A stretch of 47,610 nucleotides of DNA from Oligoflexales bacterium (GTDB taxonomy: Bacteria; Bdellovibrionota_B; Oligoflexia; Oligoflexales; RGVZ01): contig CANILH010000016.1 in the NCBI GenBank assembly GCA_947468665.1, forward strand, positions 1 to 47,610, written 5' to 3'. Position numbers and translations under genes: made by a program. Below are positions 15,698 through 25,110 of the stretch, one piece after another. The notes below the pieces were generated by a model. It was not told the origin of the DNA. It worked only from the letters and a program-made list of their open reading frames with translations, and did not search any database. The stretch's first letter is position 1, and each line of letters starts with the position of its first letter.

Positions 15698-16894
15698 ATG
15701 AATGATCGCAGCTCTTTATCTCCCTCTACCCAGTTTGTTCACCATAAGCGGGTAAACCTTCCGAAGGGAAACCTCCCTCTTGTAAGCCCGATCTACCAAA
15801 GTGTCAAATTCACGCCCGCGAATATGTCTCAGTTGAGGGCCATTATGGGGGGGCGGGACATTGGCTACCTCTATTCAAGAATCAGTAATCCAACGGTCAG
15901 AGAACTAGAGACCCTTCTGGCGGAGTTACAGGGACGAGAAGACGCCATCGCTGCGGCCAGTGGAATCGCCGCCCTCACAGCAGTCGCCATGACATTTCTC
16001 ACCACAGGCGACCGTGTTGTCGTCTTCACGGAGTCCTATAAACCGACAAGATTTTTATTAAGTGGCATTCTCTCCCGCTTCGGAGTTGAGACAATCAGGC
16101 TCTCTAGAGATGACTACGATAAATTTGAGGCCATCTGTCAGGGCGCGAAACCGCCAAAGGTGGTCTTTCTTGAGTCCCCTACAAATCCAACACTAAGAAT
16201 ACATGACTTGCCGCGAATCATTAAAACAGCGAAGGCGGCTCACTGCCTGACTGTATTGGATAATACATTTGCCGGGTTTTTGGAACATCAGGCCTTTGAT
16301 ATCGATTTATTTGTCCATAGCCTCACGAAACAAGCCTCCGGTCATAGTGACGCCATGGGCGGAATTATTATCGGAAAGCGGACCCTAATAGACAAACTTT
16401 TTCCGGTCGCGATGACCCTTGGAGGTTGCCTTGATCCCAATAGCGCCTGGCTCATTTTACGCGGCATGAAAACTTATGGCCTTCGCACCGCTGAATCCTC
16501 AAGGCTCGCTATTGAGATCGCTACGTGGCTCACAACGCAGACCTGGGCTAAAAATATCCGCTATCCCGCACTTAAAACCCATCCAGATCATGAGCTCTGG
16601 AAAAAGCAAAATAGAAGCGGCGGATCAGTTATAACGTTTGATCTCACATGCGCCGACAAAGATGTCGACAAATTTTTTGATAATTTAAGACTTTTCTCGG
16701 TCACTCCAAGCCTTGGATGCGTGGAGTCTCTCGCCGTGCCCTGCCTTATGCTCTACGCGGACGATCTTCCGCCTGAGGAGGCCCTGGCAGCGGGCATTAG
16801 TCTCCAGACCGTGCGTCTTGCGATAGGGATCGAAGGCCTGGATGATTTAAAGGCAGATCTTCTCCAGGCGGCGGCCAAAACAACCGGTCAATAA
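15698..16894 (+). CDS. Cys/Met-metabolism PLP-dependent enzyme (cystathionine gamma-synthase family)
   Basis: 398 residues. The fold-type I signature is complete: YSRISNPTVRELE near residue 60, SGIAALTAVAMT for PLP phosphate binding, DNTFAGF with the ring-stacking Asp, and the Schiff-base Lys in HSLTKQASGHSDAMGG near residue 208. The family includes cystathionine gamma-synthase, cystathionine lyases, O-acetylhomoserine sulfhydrylase and methionine gamma-lyase, and the sequence alone does not tell me which. The start at ATG 15698 has AGGA upstream. An alpha/beta hydrolase gene follows 13 bases later and is probably in the same operon. Confidence 0.88.
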   Translation: MNDRSSLSPSTQFVHHKRVNLPKGNLPLVSPIYQSVKFTPANMSQLRAIMGGRDIGYLYSRISNPTVRELETLLAELQGREDAIAAASGIAALTAVAMTFLTTGDRVVVFTESYKPTRFLLSGILSRFGVETIRLSRDDYDKFEAICQGAKPPKVVFLESPTNPTLRIHDLPRIIKTAKAAHCLTVLDNTFAGFLEHQAFDIDLFVHSLTKQASGHSDAMGGIIIGKRTLIDKLFPVAMTLGGCLDPNSAWLILRGMKTYGLRTAESSRLAIEIATWLTTQTWAKNIRYPALKTHPDHELWKKQNRSGGSVITFDLTCADKDVDKFFDNLRLFSVTPSLGCVESLAVPCLMLYADDLPPEEALAAGISLQTVRLAIGIEGLDDLKADLLQAAAKTTGQ

Positions 16895-16907
16895 GGAATA
16901 AAGTGAC

Positions 16908-17726
16908 ATGCCATTCGCGAAAACCCCTCACGGAAAAATTTCTTACAATATCAAAGGTCAGGGCCCCGCCGTTGTCCTCATAAGAGGTCTTGGCTGCTGG
17001 TCTGTGCACTGGCACGGCTGGGATGACATGCTGGCAAAAACCTGCACGGTCATAACATTCGATAACAAGGGGCTTGGACTTACTACGAGCCCCATGCTCC
17101 CTTGGCATTCCGTAAAGGAGATAGCCGATGATATCGCTATTATTTTAAAATCCGAGCGTCTCGATTCGGCACACATCGTCGGTACGAGCCTTGGCGGAAT
17201 GATCGGCCTGAAGTTTGCTCTGGAATATCCCGCTATGACTCAGTCTCTTAGCGTTATCGGATCATCTGTTGGTCGAAGCGGGCACATGAGAATATCCCTG
17301 CCAGCCATTAGCCTTCTATTGAGATCGCCTTTCATGCCAGAAACCTATCACGACGAATTGGCAGACCTCCTGACATCTCCCAAGACGTCATTAGAGAAGC
17401 GGCGAAAACTCGCCGACAATTTCCGGAGTGAGGATAAAAAACAAAAGCGGCCAATAGCATCGGTTTTGGCGCAGCTTATCGCGGCTCTCCGCTTTAACCG
17501 TTGGGAGCGTCTAAAACACATTGAATGCCCGACACAAATTATTGTCGGCAGACACGATCAATTTGTTCCAAAAGGAAATAGCCTATATTTGCATGCCAAG
17601 CTCCCCGGCAGCACATTAGTCGAGGTACCAGATGCGGGCCATGACCCCCATGTGGATCGGCCGGAACTTATGACCAAAATTATCGCAGACTTTGTGGCCG
17701 GTCACGATCACAGCGCCAGAACGTAG
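16908..17726 (+). CDS. Alpha/beta hydrolase
   Basis: 272 residues with the usual triad: nucleophile Ser in GTSLGGM (~residue 93), acid Asp in VGRHDQFVP and His in DAGHDPHVDRPE. The oxyanion segment is RGLGCWSVHW. The substrate is unknown; esterases, lactonases and haloperoxidase-like members look alike. AAGGA precedes ATG 16908. It probably shares a transcript with the PLP enzyme. Confidence 0.85.
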   Translation: MPFAKTPHGKISYNIKGQGPAVVLIRGLGCWSVHWHGWDDMLAKTCTVITFDNKGLGLTTSPMLPWHSVKEIADDIAIILKSERLDSAHIVGTSLGGMIGLKFALEYPAMTQSLSVIGSSVGRSGHMRISLPAISLLLRSPFMPETYHDELADLLTSPKTSLEKRRKLADNFRSEDKKQKRPIASVLAQLIAALRFNRWERLKHIECPTQIIVGRHDQFVPKGNSLYLHAKLPGSTLVEVPDAGHDPHVDRPELMTKIIADFVAGHDHSART

Positions 17727-17998
17727 GTTGGGAAATGACCGCCAAGCCCATTGACAGCGTATGCATAGCCGCCACTTCAGGACTTCTCAAGGGATTTTCG
17801 ACTGTTGAGGCATTCGCGGAAAGAATCACACTTCCCGGTAAAAGGAATCGCCATTGAAAGTGACTGGCACACGGAGCAAACAGCCGTGACGGAAATTAAC
17901 TTAGGCACACTCAGAAAAACCCGCGTCTCAGGGAAAGTGACTCCCCTGGCGGACCGCCATCACGGCACCTATAAAAGTCATCACGTTTAAAAGCTAAA

Positions 17999-19642
17999 TC
18001 ACAGAAGATTAAGAATTCTGCCGCTCTCATCCACGTCAATTTTTTCCGCCGCTGGTCTTTCAGGAAGCCCGGGCATTCGGACAATATCGCCAGTCAAGGC
18101 AACCACAAACCCAGCACCAGCGGCAATCTCAATGTCTCGGACCGTAATGGTGAAATCTTTTGGGCGGCCGAGTGCCTTTGGGTTATCTGAAAGAGAATTC
18201 TGGGTTTTGGCCATACAAATCGGCAAAGCTCCGAACCCGTCTTTCTCGGCGCGTTTTATTTTTGACTCGGCCTCGTTGGTAAATGAAACCTTGCTCGCTC
18301 CGTAGATCCTGCGGGCAATGCTCTCGACTTTGGAGGCAATAGAACTTTCCAAATCATAAAGGGATTTAAGACCTGACGCAGAGCCAACTTTAGCGGCTAT
18401 CATGACTTTTTTCGCGAGATCAAGGGCACCGTCGCCGCCTTTCGCGAAAATATCCGCCGTCGAGCACAAGACACCGTTGGACTCACAATATTGATGAACG
18501 ACCGCTAACTCAGCCTGCGTATCTTCTCCACGCTGATTGATGGCGACGACCACCGGCTTTTCGAAGTTTTTAGCGGCATCCAGATGCGCCTCAAGATTAG
18601 CAAGACCGCGTTCTACCGCGGAGACATCAGGTAAACCGAGATCGGCCAATGCCATGCCGCCATGCATTTTAAGAGCTCTTACCGTGACTACGATGACAAA
18701 CACCGCTGGGTTAAGTTTTGCCGAACGGGCTTTGATATTAAGAAATTTCTCTGCCCCGAGGTCAAAAGCGAATCCTGCCTCAGTTACAGCCCAATCACCG
18801 TGAGCCATGGCCATTCGGGTGGCCAGGACCGAATTGCAACCATGGGCAATATTAGCGAAAGGTCCGCCATGAATGAACGCCGGTGTTCCCTCCTGAGACT
18901 GCACAAGGTTAGGCATGATAGCCTCATTTAAAATAGCCATCATGGCACCTGTGATGCCGATTTCTTTGGCGAGGATGGGCTGATTAAGGCGGTCATAGCC
19001 AATTAAAATGCTATCGATTCGTTTTCTGAGGTCCGCGCGGGATTCAGCCAGACACAAAATCGCCATGATCTCACTGGCGGCTGTAATATCAAAACCTGAC
19101 TGGCGGGGTGTGCCGCCGACGGCTCTACCGCCAAGACCTGACACCATATTCCTGAGACTCCTGTCATTCATATCAAGGACTCTTTTCCAGAGTACCCGTA
19201 GGGGGTCTATCCGGGAGTCCCCGAAATGAATGCGGTTATCGATGGCGGCTGCGAGCAAATTATGCGCGGCGGTGATCGCGTGAAAGTCGCCTGTAAACTG
19301 AAGATTAATAGAATCTGACGGTTCAAGCCTGCATTTCCCACCGCCTGTCGCCCCACCTTTTCGCCCAAAAACTGGACCCATGGATGGCTGACGAAGGGCT
19401 AATACGGCCTTTTCACCAAGTTTTTGGAGCCCTTGTGCAAGCCCAATCGATGTAGTGGTTTTTCCCTCACCCGCCGGGGTCGGAGTCATGGCTGAAACCA
19501 ATATAAGTTTACCCTCTGGGTTTGTGCCCCGGTCAGCCAACGCCTCAAGCCTTATTTTTGCCTTATCCCGGCCAAAAAGCTCAACGTGAGACTCAGAGAT
19601 ATTTAGACTTTTCGCGACTTCAATGATGGACTTCATGGTCAT
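17999..19642 (-). CDS. fhs: Formate--tetrahydrofolate ligase
   Basis: 547 residues from ATG 19642 (MTMKSIIEV), close to the family's ~556. An open frame continues upstream to 19864, but those 74 residues look unlike the family and run into the upstream gene. The P-loop TPTPAGEGKTTT is at residues 53-64, followed by GLAQGL, RQPSMGPVFGRKGGATGGG and FTGDFHAITAAHNLLAA, all family signatures. The enzyme makes 10-formyl-THF from formate, ATP and THF, feeding purine synthesis and fMet-tRNA formation. AGGTG is upstream of the start. A structured 57-base element lies in the leader at 19753-19809. Confidence 0.96.
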   Translation of the reverse strand: MTMKSIIEVAKSLNISESHVELFGRDKAKIRLEALADRGTNPEGKLILVSAMTPTPAGEGKTTTSIGLAQGLQKLGEKAVLALRQPSMGPVFGRKGGATGGGKCRLEPSDSINLQFTGDFHAITAAHNLLAAAIDNRIHFGDSRIDPLRVLWKRVLDMNDRSLRNMVSGLGGRAVGGTPRQSGFDITAASEIMAILCLAESRADLRKRIDSILIGYDRLNQPILAKEIGITGAMMAILNEAIMPNLVQSQEGTPAFIHGGPFANIAHGCNSVLATRMAMAHGDWAVTEAGFAFDLGAEKFLNIKARSAKLNPAVFVIVVTVRALKMHGGMALADLGLPDVSAVERGLANLEAHLDAAKNFEKPVVVAINQRGEDTQAELAVVHQYCESNGVLCSTADIFAKGGDGALDLAKKVMIAAKVGSASGLKSLYDLESSIASKVESIARRIYGASKVSFTNEAESKIKRAEKDGFGALPICMAKTQNSLSDNPKALGRPKDFTITVRDIEIAAGAGFVVALTGDIVRMPGLPERPAAEKIDVDESGRILNLL

Positions 19643-19752
19643 AGAGGACGTCACCTTTTGGGCTAAAAACGAACATGTAAGAAGGGCTGATACTACATAA
19701 TCGCCCTGCCTTATCAAGCCCCCTCTTATGCTCCATTGACCCGAAGAACGAA

Positions 19753-19809
19753 AATCACCGGCCTGTGGTGGGATCTTATTAACTGATAGCCCCCCAGACC
19801 CCGGTGATT
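19753..19809 (-). terminator. Long-stem hairpin between the SIMPL gene and fhs
   Basis: On the minus strand a perfect nine-base stem AATCACCGG / CCGGTGATT encloses a 39-base loop that can form a further G-rich/C-rich pairing. TTTTCG follows. It begins 18 bases after the upstream stop codon (19828) and ends about 110 bases before fhs. It could be a terminator, an attenuator, or part of an fhs leader RNA. Confidence 0.45.
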
Positions 19810-19827
19810 CCTCCCAGAATGTTCTGG

Positions 19828-20598
19828 CTACAATCTGCAAGCCCCACTTGGAGTAAATGCCCACTCCATCCTGAGAGACGCGCCCACCTGCAGCTCATCT
19901 GGAATCACAGGAGCAGAGGATGAGTACGGCGAGACCAATTCTCCGGCAAGTTTGTAGGCGTAGCTATACTCCGGAGACGTCAGGCTCACGAGCCTCAAAT
20001 CTATAAATCCACAGCGCGATTGAAGCATATGAAGCTGTTCCTTAGCGTCATCAAAGGCCAGCCCTTCAGCAGTGTCTCTAAGCTGCCGGGAGGTTTCTGG
20101 AAATAGACGAAACTCAGGTCGACCCATTTCCGCGTATGTCTGAGTTGCCGCGCCGGCGTCAATCCCACTGGTTCCGTTAACCGCGACAATCAATTTATCC
20201 TGCAAATCCGGCAGATCAGCAATGCGCGTCATTTGAATCTCGAGATGATTCTCCGAACGCCACTTCATCTCACACAGTACGTGAGTCTCCACGCCGACCA
20301 AAGTTGTCTCAGTCTGAATAGTATTGGCTCCGCCTGTGGCTGTGACCTTATCTTTCGCGTCCTTTTTAAAGCCCTGAAGGACCGCGACCGCGGCATTGGC
20401 CAGTTTCGCGTTAGCGGCGGCGGCTTCCTGGGACGTATTGTAGCAAATTGACGTGATCGCTAAGCTATAGGAGACATACTCCGGAGCGGAGGAAGCACCC
20501 CCTGTGCCAGTTAGAACAATCGTCCCCGGTTCCGCTAACGCGGGAGCCGCCGCGGAAATGAAAACAGCCATAAACAGCAATCTACCTTTGCGATTCAT
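19828..20598 (-). CDS. Exported SIMPL (DUF541)-domain protein
   Basis: 256 residues from ATG 20598, which has GGAG nine bases upstream; an earlier in-frame start at 20634 lacks one. Residues 1-22 are a Sec signal peptide ending PALA, so the protein is periplasmic or outer-surface. The mature part opens GTIVLTGTGGASSAPEYVSYSLAI, the typical SIMPL start, and has the later LQDKLIVAVN...GIDAGAATQTYAEM block. SIMPL proteins form oligomeric rings; members such as BP26/YggE are linked to stress tolerance, with no agreed biochemical role. Four cysteines in the mature chain could pair. Confidence 0.75.
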   Translation of the reverse strand: MNRKGRLLFMAVFISAAAPALAEPGTIVLTGTGGASSAPEYVSYSLAITSICYNTSQEAAAANAKLANAAVAVLQGFKKDAKDKVTATGGANTIQTETTLVGVETHVLCEMKWRSENHLEIQMTRIADLPDLQDKLIVAVNGTSGIDAGAATQTYAEMGRPEFRLFPETSRQLRDTAEGLAFDDAKEQLHMLQSRCGFIDLRLVSLTSPEYSYAYKLAGELVSPYSSSAPVIPDELQVGASLRMEWAFTPSGACRL

Positions 20599-20801
20599 AA
20601 TATTTCTCCAAAAAAAATTCGCCGTTAATTCCACGCGCCTCGCGGGGATTAAGCTACCCCAAGCAAAAATCCAGCCAGCTTCTGAGGAACGGCCAACTAA
20701 CCATTTTGAGCGCCTTTAAGCCTGGATTGCCAGCTACCGACAAATCGCTTCATTGCGACAATTTGAGTGTTGTGACACAAATTGCGGGACTTATGACAAA
20801 T

Positions 20802-20830
20802 AAAATCCCGCGATTGACCCGCGGGATTTT
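20802..20830 (-). terminator. Rho-independent terminator after the lipoprotein pair
   Basis: AAAATCCCGCG (20802-20812) and CGCGGGATTTT (20820-20830) form an eleven-base perfect stem with a seven-base loop. On the minus strand it is 37 bases after the stop at 20868, and TTTTATTT follows. It could also work in the plus direction. Confidence 0.8.
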
Positions 20831-20867
20831 ACCTTTTTGCTAAAATGTATCCAGAGCCAGAATCAAG

Positions 20868-21776
20868 TTACCTGGAAAAATTCGAGCACTGAAAACTAAA
20901 CTCTCCACTCGCGTCACTTGCCGTCACCTGGATAAGCGCTGTCTTCGTGTTTTTGATCTTACGAAATGCCACAACGTCGCCGGTGCCAATGCCGATTGTC
21001 TCAGGAAACTTATCCCGAACCATGATCAGGTTCTCGTTGGCAGCCAGCCTCAGAGCCAGTCGCGGGAGCTTTTCCCTCACAAGGTCATGGGGAGCCCAGG
21101 TGACATGAAAAGAGACTATGTCGTCTTTCTCACTCAGCTCACAGGTCAGTCCAGCCCCTCTCGCTGTGACGCATTTAGCGTATGAAGCAAGTCCCTGTTC
21201 CGACATTACGGATTTCATTACCTGAATATCATGAGAAAAATCACTGGCACTTTGTTGATGGACTGCCAGGAAATCGATTAGCTTCTTGTGAGAGTCGTCA
21301 AAATTAAAAGTGGAGCTTGAGGCCGATGTCCCGCCTGAGAGAAATCCTCCGTAGGAGTCATCAATACTGCCAAGAGCGGCAAGATTTGTGAGGTCATTCT
21401 GAGTGTAGCCCCCTGAAATTGTCTTCCCAGAGGCTTGTTGTACGTAAGCCATGTGAGTATCTCTCAAATCCTGAGCGGAAAGTTTTGACAACTCATAGAC
21501 GGCAGCCTCGACTGAATGAACTGATTCATTATGAGTAAAAACATCCTGCCCTGACATCAGAAGAATATTAAGACAACTTCCTGCTACCTGCCCCTCAGCC
21601 GCACGTGACTGAAGGTCAACCGCAGACATGAGCTCCCTATCGCCGGCGCGGTTTGGCACGGCACCCGCTCGGTTTTGGGCCACGGCGTTGGTTTTGGACC
21701 CACCGCAAGATGTTATCCATACGGGCAATAGTATGGCGAATAATTTGAACACGTTTTTTATTTTTTTAGCCTTCAT
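20868..21776 (-). CDS. Lipoprotein of unknown function (paralogue of upstream gene)
   Basis: 302 residues from ATG 21776, which has GGAG eight bases upstream; an in-frame ATG at 21821 would overlap the upstream gene and put a basic leader before the signal peptide. The lipobox ITSC gives Cys24. The C-terminal third (VSFHVTWAPHDLVREKLPRL, then a hydrophobic/charged block and SGEFSFQCSNFSR) resembles the middle of the next gene upstream (VLFSVRWNPADSFVREKIPA... GGRIVLMCARLVLP). This points to duplication of a shared beta-rich module. Function unknown. Confidence 0.78.
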   Translation of the reverse strand: MKAKKIKNVFKLFAILLPVWITSCGGSKTNAVAQNRAGAVPNRAGDRELMSAVDLQSRAAEGQVAGSCLNILLMSGQDVFTHNESVHSVEAAVYELSKLSAQDLRDTHMAYVQQASGKTISGGYTQNDLTNLAALGSIDDSYGGFLSGGTSASSSTFNFDDSHKKLIDFLAVHQQSASDFSHDIQVMKSVMSEQGLASYAKCVTARGAGLTCELSEKDDIVSFHVTWAPHDLVREKLPRLALRLAANENLIMVRDKFPETIGIGTGDVVAFRKIKNTKTALIQVTASDASGEFSFQCSNFSR

Positions 21777-21798
21777 AGGTATTCTCCTTTTTGTAAGA

Positions 21799-23136
21799 TT
21801 ATTTTTTAAATGGCACATCACAGGTATTGGTCACAGTGACATCCACCACGTCGACCCTAGTCCTGGTCTCTAATCGGGTTGTACGCGTTTGGTTTTGACA
21901 CATAATGCTTCCTTTATTTCGATGCCGAATTTCGGGAACCTCCTGGCATACACGGGGAATGAGGCCACCCCCGACACAAACTTCCTTTTTGTAGATACAC
22001 TCCTCAGCCGCATTATGATGGGAATTATCGACTACCGTCTCGCCCCCGTCACAAGCCGTATGATAACTCTCGACTGAGCCACCACAGGTAGTTTCATATG
22101 TTTTCAACCGCGGTGCGTCTCTGAAACCCGCGTCAACCTCCACCTGATAATCTACGGCTTGGTTTCGTTTTTCGGCGTGTAGTCCACAAATCTCGTCTTG
22201 GCGTGGCCCGACACCAACCGAGTCGTCGTTGGGAAGCACCAGCCGCGCGCACATCAATACGATCCGCCCACCTGAGTCCGAGAGACGGGCAGAGTAGATG
22301 GCCGCCTTAGGGTTCCTCGTCAGCTCCTGGTTGAGGACCGCTCCGATTTTGATGACTGCCGGCGGCAATCTTAAGTCCACTCCGTCGACCTGCCACTCGA
22401 CTTTCATCGCGGGAATTTTTTCCCGCACAAAAGAATCCGCGGGATTCCAACGGACAGAGAAAAGAACTCTATCGCCTGGACTAGGTGTAGCTGAGCAGTC
22501 AACGCCGACATTTTCAGTCAGGTTCAATTCGGCGAGTTTTGCCGATGTTTCTGGCGCGGCAACGGACTCAAATGCCGTAATGCTACCGTCAACATAACTT
22601 ACGGCATCGGTTCCGAGGCAGTAAAACTTGCGAAGAAGAACCGCGTCCTCACCCGCGAACGTCTCAGAAGCCTGATACCCATCGGCAGGCTGGCCCCACG
22701 CCTGAAGAAAGTGCCCTTGGCCTGGCGGAAAAAGGCGACCTAAGAACGCGCCAAAAGTTTCACCGTCACTCGCATTGCCCCCATCTTTAATAGCAGCTTT
22801 CAGAAGTGATGTGATTGCCTTGTTTGAGAAAGAGCATATGAACGCGCGGTCTCGCACAAGATCTGAAAAGCTGAGCCCAGATTTAAATCTCAGGCCGGTC
22901 GGGTTGTCGGTGATTTGTTTTTCAAGTGTTTGCCTCGGAATACCCATGCTTTCTGCGTCCGTGAAACTCCGGGGCATTTTCGCGACGTCAGCCTCGGAAA
23001 CCATCGGAACGGCCTCCACAGGCGCATTTACGAGCGGGGCCGGAGGCGGCGCTGACCTCTTTTCTTTAAGAATCCCGCAAGCGGCGACGCTCACGATCAC
23101 AGCTCCAACTAAAATACTTATTTTTACGTCCTTCAT
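21799..23136 (-). CDS. Cys-rich lipoprotein of unknown function
   Basis: 445 residues. The lipobox SVAAC gives Cys20, followed by a Pro-rich linker. Residues ~200-300 hold the module shared with the downstream paralogue (20868-21776). The last ~120 residues form a separate Cys-rich domain (TCGGSVESYHTACDGGE, ECIYKKEVCVGGG, RVCQEVP, IMCQNQ, NTCDVP), which probably folds with disulphides outside the inner membrane and is absent from the paralogue. It ends 22 bases before the paralogue's start, so the two form an operon. No enzyme motif is visible. Confidence 0.8.
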   Translation of the reverse strand: MKDVKISILVGAVIVSVAACGILKEKRSAPPPAPLVNAPVEAVPMVSEADVAKMPRSFTDAESMGIPRQTLEKQITDNPTGLRFKSGLSFSDLVRDRAFICSFSNKAITSLLKAAIKDGGNASDGETFGAFLGRLFPPGQGHFLQAWGQPADGYQASETFAGEDAVLLRKFYCLGTDAVSYVDGSITAFESVAAPETSAKLAELNLTENVGVDCSATPSPGDRVLFSVRWNPADSFVREKIPAMKVEWQVDGVDLRLPPAVIKIGAVLNQELTRNPKAAIYSARLSDSGGRIVLMCARLVLPNDDSVGVGPRQDEICGLHAEKRNQAVDYQVEVDAGFRDAPRLKTYETTCGGSVESYHTACDGGETVVDNSHHNAAEECIYKKEVCVGGGLIPRVCQEVPEIRHRNKGSIMCQNQTRTTRLETRTRVDVVDVTVTNTCDVPFKK

Positions 23137-23459
23137 CTTAATACTCCAAATCCTCTAAAAATTTTTATTTGAGCACCATGCTCGCGCTAATCTTTAGCAG
23201 CAGTTCTGAAAAAGCAGTTGCACGTGGTTGCGGTTCGCGAAGAAAAACCAAAAAAAAGACGCCAAAAAGACGCCAAGTCAATTTTGTCACTGCCAGGGGA
23301 GGTCTGGGAAAATCGGCCTATAGTCCCAAATTGAGGGGTTCTTATTTTAAAAAATATCCCTGTATTTTCGAATAGTTAATTATATCTATATTATAATATT
23401 TGTAATGTCATAAAAGTTAATATATACCGTGCTCGTCTATATATAAGGAGTAATCCGCC
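23137..23459. other. Intergenic region with divergent promoters
   Basis: This 323-base gap separates two divergent genes. The half near 23460 is very AT-rich (23330-23450) and should hold the promoter of the FAD protein; TTGTAA (23400-23405) and TATACC (23423-23428) with a 17-base spacer is a weak candidate. The other half has a tandem 11-base repeat AAAAAGACGCC at 23253-23263 and 23264-23274. A 68-codon TTG-start frame at 23169-23375 is not convincing as a gene. Confidence 0.5.
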
Positions 23460-25082
23460 ATGACCCTGCGTCTTCATGATGTTGAAGTGCCCGTCAGCGA
23501 GATTCCAGCTAACCTCCTGCTCAATAAGCAGATTGCGTCGTTGCTGGAAATCCCCGAAAGCGCCATCAAGCGTCTTCATATCAATAAAAAGTCCCTCGAT
23601 GCCCGTCGCAAGTCCCGGATCGTCTATCACTATCAGGTGGATGTTGACCTTGAGGACGAGGAAACCATTTACCAGGCCAAATCTTCGGTCGCGTCGATCG
23701 CTGACGCTCCTGTCACGGGTGATCCGCTTGATGGCATTCAGTTTGGTGATGTTAATTTCCGGCATAAGCCCGTTATCATCGGTTCAGGCCCAAGCGGAAT
23801 CTTTACAGCTCTGACACTCGCTCACGCGGGCCAATCAAGTGTAATTGTCGAGCGCGGTGAGCCTGTTGAGCAACGAATTAAGACGACAAATAAACTGCGC
23901 TCCAGAGGGCAGTTTTCGGCGGAAAGCAATTACTGCTTTGGTGAGGGAGGAGCTGGAACATTTTCTGACGGCAAATTGACCTGCGGTCGAAATCATCCTT
24001 TGATCCGACATGTTTTCGACCGTTTCGTCGAGCACGGCGCTCCTGATGAGATTTTATACGACGCAAAACCACATATCGGCACTGATTACCTGATCCAGGT
24101 CGCAAAAAATATGCGCCTGCATCTGCAAAAAACAGGCACTGAATTTAAATTTGGACGCAGATTCGTGAATTTCCGCGATGGAGGTGACCACGCCCGCTAT
24201 ATTGTTATTCTTGATGATGGCCAGGAAATCCCGACCGATCACCTGATTATAGCGATCGGACACTCTGCGAGAGACACCTATCAAATGCTGCTCGACAAGG
24301 GATTGTCTATCGTCCCAAAACCATTTGCCATGGGCGCCCGTTTTGAGCATCCACAGGATGTCGTCAATAAAATCCAATTTGGAAGCTGCAAAATACCCGC
24401 CGCTGCTGAGTATAAACTTGCCGCGCAGTCAGGAGACCGGGGAATCTGGACTTTCTGCATGTGCCCGGGTGGACATTTAATGCCAACAAACGCCCAGGCA
24501 GAGCACCTGGCAATTAATGGAATGAGTTACCACGCCAGAAAAAGTGGTTTCGCCAATGCCGCTGTTGTAGTCAATGTCCTGAGAGAGGACTTCTACCGGG
24601 GCCACCCGCTCGACGGAATGCGTTTTCAGGAAAAACTTGAGAAGCTTGCCTTTCAAGCTGGCGGCGGAAACTATAATTCGCCGGCCCAAAAGCTCAAGGA
24701 CTTCATCGCCGGACGGGAAACTAAAGGCGAAATCAAAAGCACCTATAAACCAGGCGTCACCAACGCCCGGCTTGACAAAATCATGCCTGATTTTATCGTC
24801 GAGGCTCTCCGAGCCGGAGTTAAGGAATATGATAAAAAAATGCGCGGATTTATTTGCGATGAAAGCGCCGTCGTTGGCATAGAAAGCAAGACGTCGTCAC
24901 CTATTAGCATGATGAGGGGAAAAGACCTGCAGTCTGTCAGCCATCCCGGGATATTTCCCTCAGGCGAGGGCGCCGGCTTTGCGGGTGGTATCGTGTCCGC
25001 TGCGCTTGATGGCGTAAAAACGGGCAGAGCTATTTTTGAGAATGTGATCGCTGCACGAACGACAGGTTATTTGGTACACTGA
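23460..25082 (+). CDS. FAD-dependent dehydrogenase, COG2509 family
   Basis: 540 residues. An N-terminal alpha/beta part (1-~100) precedes the FAD-binding Rossmann fold with GSGPSG at 108-113 and VIVERGEPVEQR as the second strand. GEGGAGTFSDGKLTCG near 160 and FPSGEGAGFAGGIVSAALDG near the C-terminus are hallmark segments of this conserved family. The family is widespread, and its substrate is not established as far as I know. AAGGAG nine bases before ATG 23460 is a strong ribosome site. The methyltransferase gene follows after 28 bases. Confidence 0.88.
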   Translation: MTLRLHDVEVPVSEIPANLLLNKQIASLLEIPESAIKRLHINKKSLDARRKSRIVYHYQVDVDLEDEETIYQAKSSVASIADAPVTGDPLDGIQFGDVNFRHKPVIIGSGPSGIFTALTLAHAGQSSVIVERGEPVEQRIKTTNKLRSRGQFSAESNYCFGEGGAGTFSDGKLTCGRNHPLIRHVFDRFVEHGAPDEILYDAKPHIGTDYLIQVAKNMRLHLQKTGTEFKFGRRFVNFRDGGDHARYIVILDDGQEIPTDHLIIAIGHSARDTYQMLLDKGLSIVPKPFAMGARFEHPQDVVNKIQFGSCKIPAAAEYKLAAQSGDRGIWTFCMCPGGHLMPTNAQAEHLAINGMSYHARKSGFANAAVVVNVLREDFYRGHPLDGMRFQEKLEKLAFQAGGGNYNSPAQKLKDFIAGRETKGEIKSTYKPGVTNARLDKIMPDFIVEALRAGVKEYDKKMRGFICDESAVVGIESKTSSPISMMRGKDLQSVSHPGIFPSGEGAGFAGGIVSAALDGVKTGRAIFENVIAARTTGYLVH

Positions 25083-25110
25083 GTCTTTCCATTTTAAAGA
25101 AAGATCTCAG

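Noticed and set aside
17735-17990. Two short frames, 17735-17857 (40 codons) and 17805-17990 (61 codons, TTG start), which might be a frameshifted gene
   Set aside because: The two overlap in different phases, neither resembles a known family, and the second lacks a ribosome site. A decayed gene cannot be excluded, but the support is too weak to list it.
19643-19827. ZTP or THF riboswitch before fhs
   Set aside because: The conserved cores of these classes (for ZTP, the CCGCCUGGGC-type segment) are not present by eye.
19643-19864. N-terminal extension of formate-THF ligase by 74 codons
   Set aside because: It is not seen in the family, overlaps the upstream gene's end and crosses a strong hairpin; MTMKSIIEV at 19642 fits better.
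23169-23375. A 68-codon basic open frame
   Set aside because: It starts with TTG without a ribosome site, lies across the tandem AAAAAGACGCC repeat, and has no family-like features.
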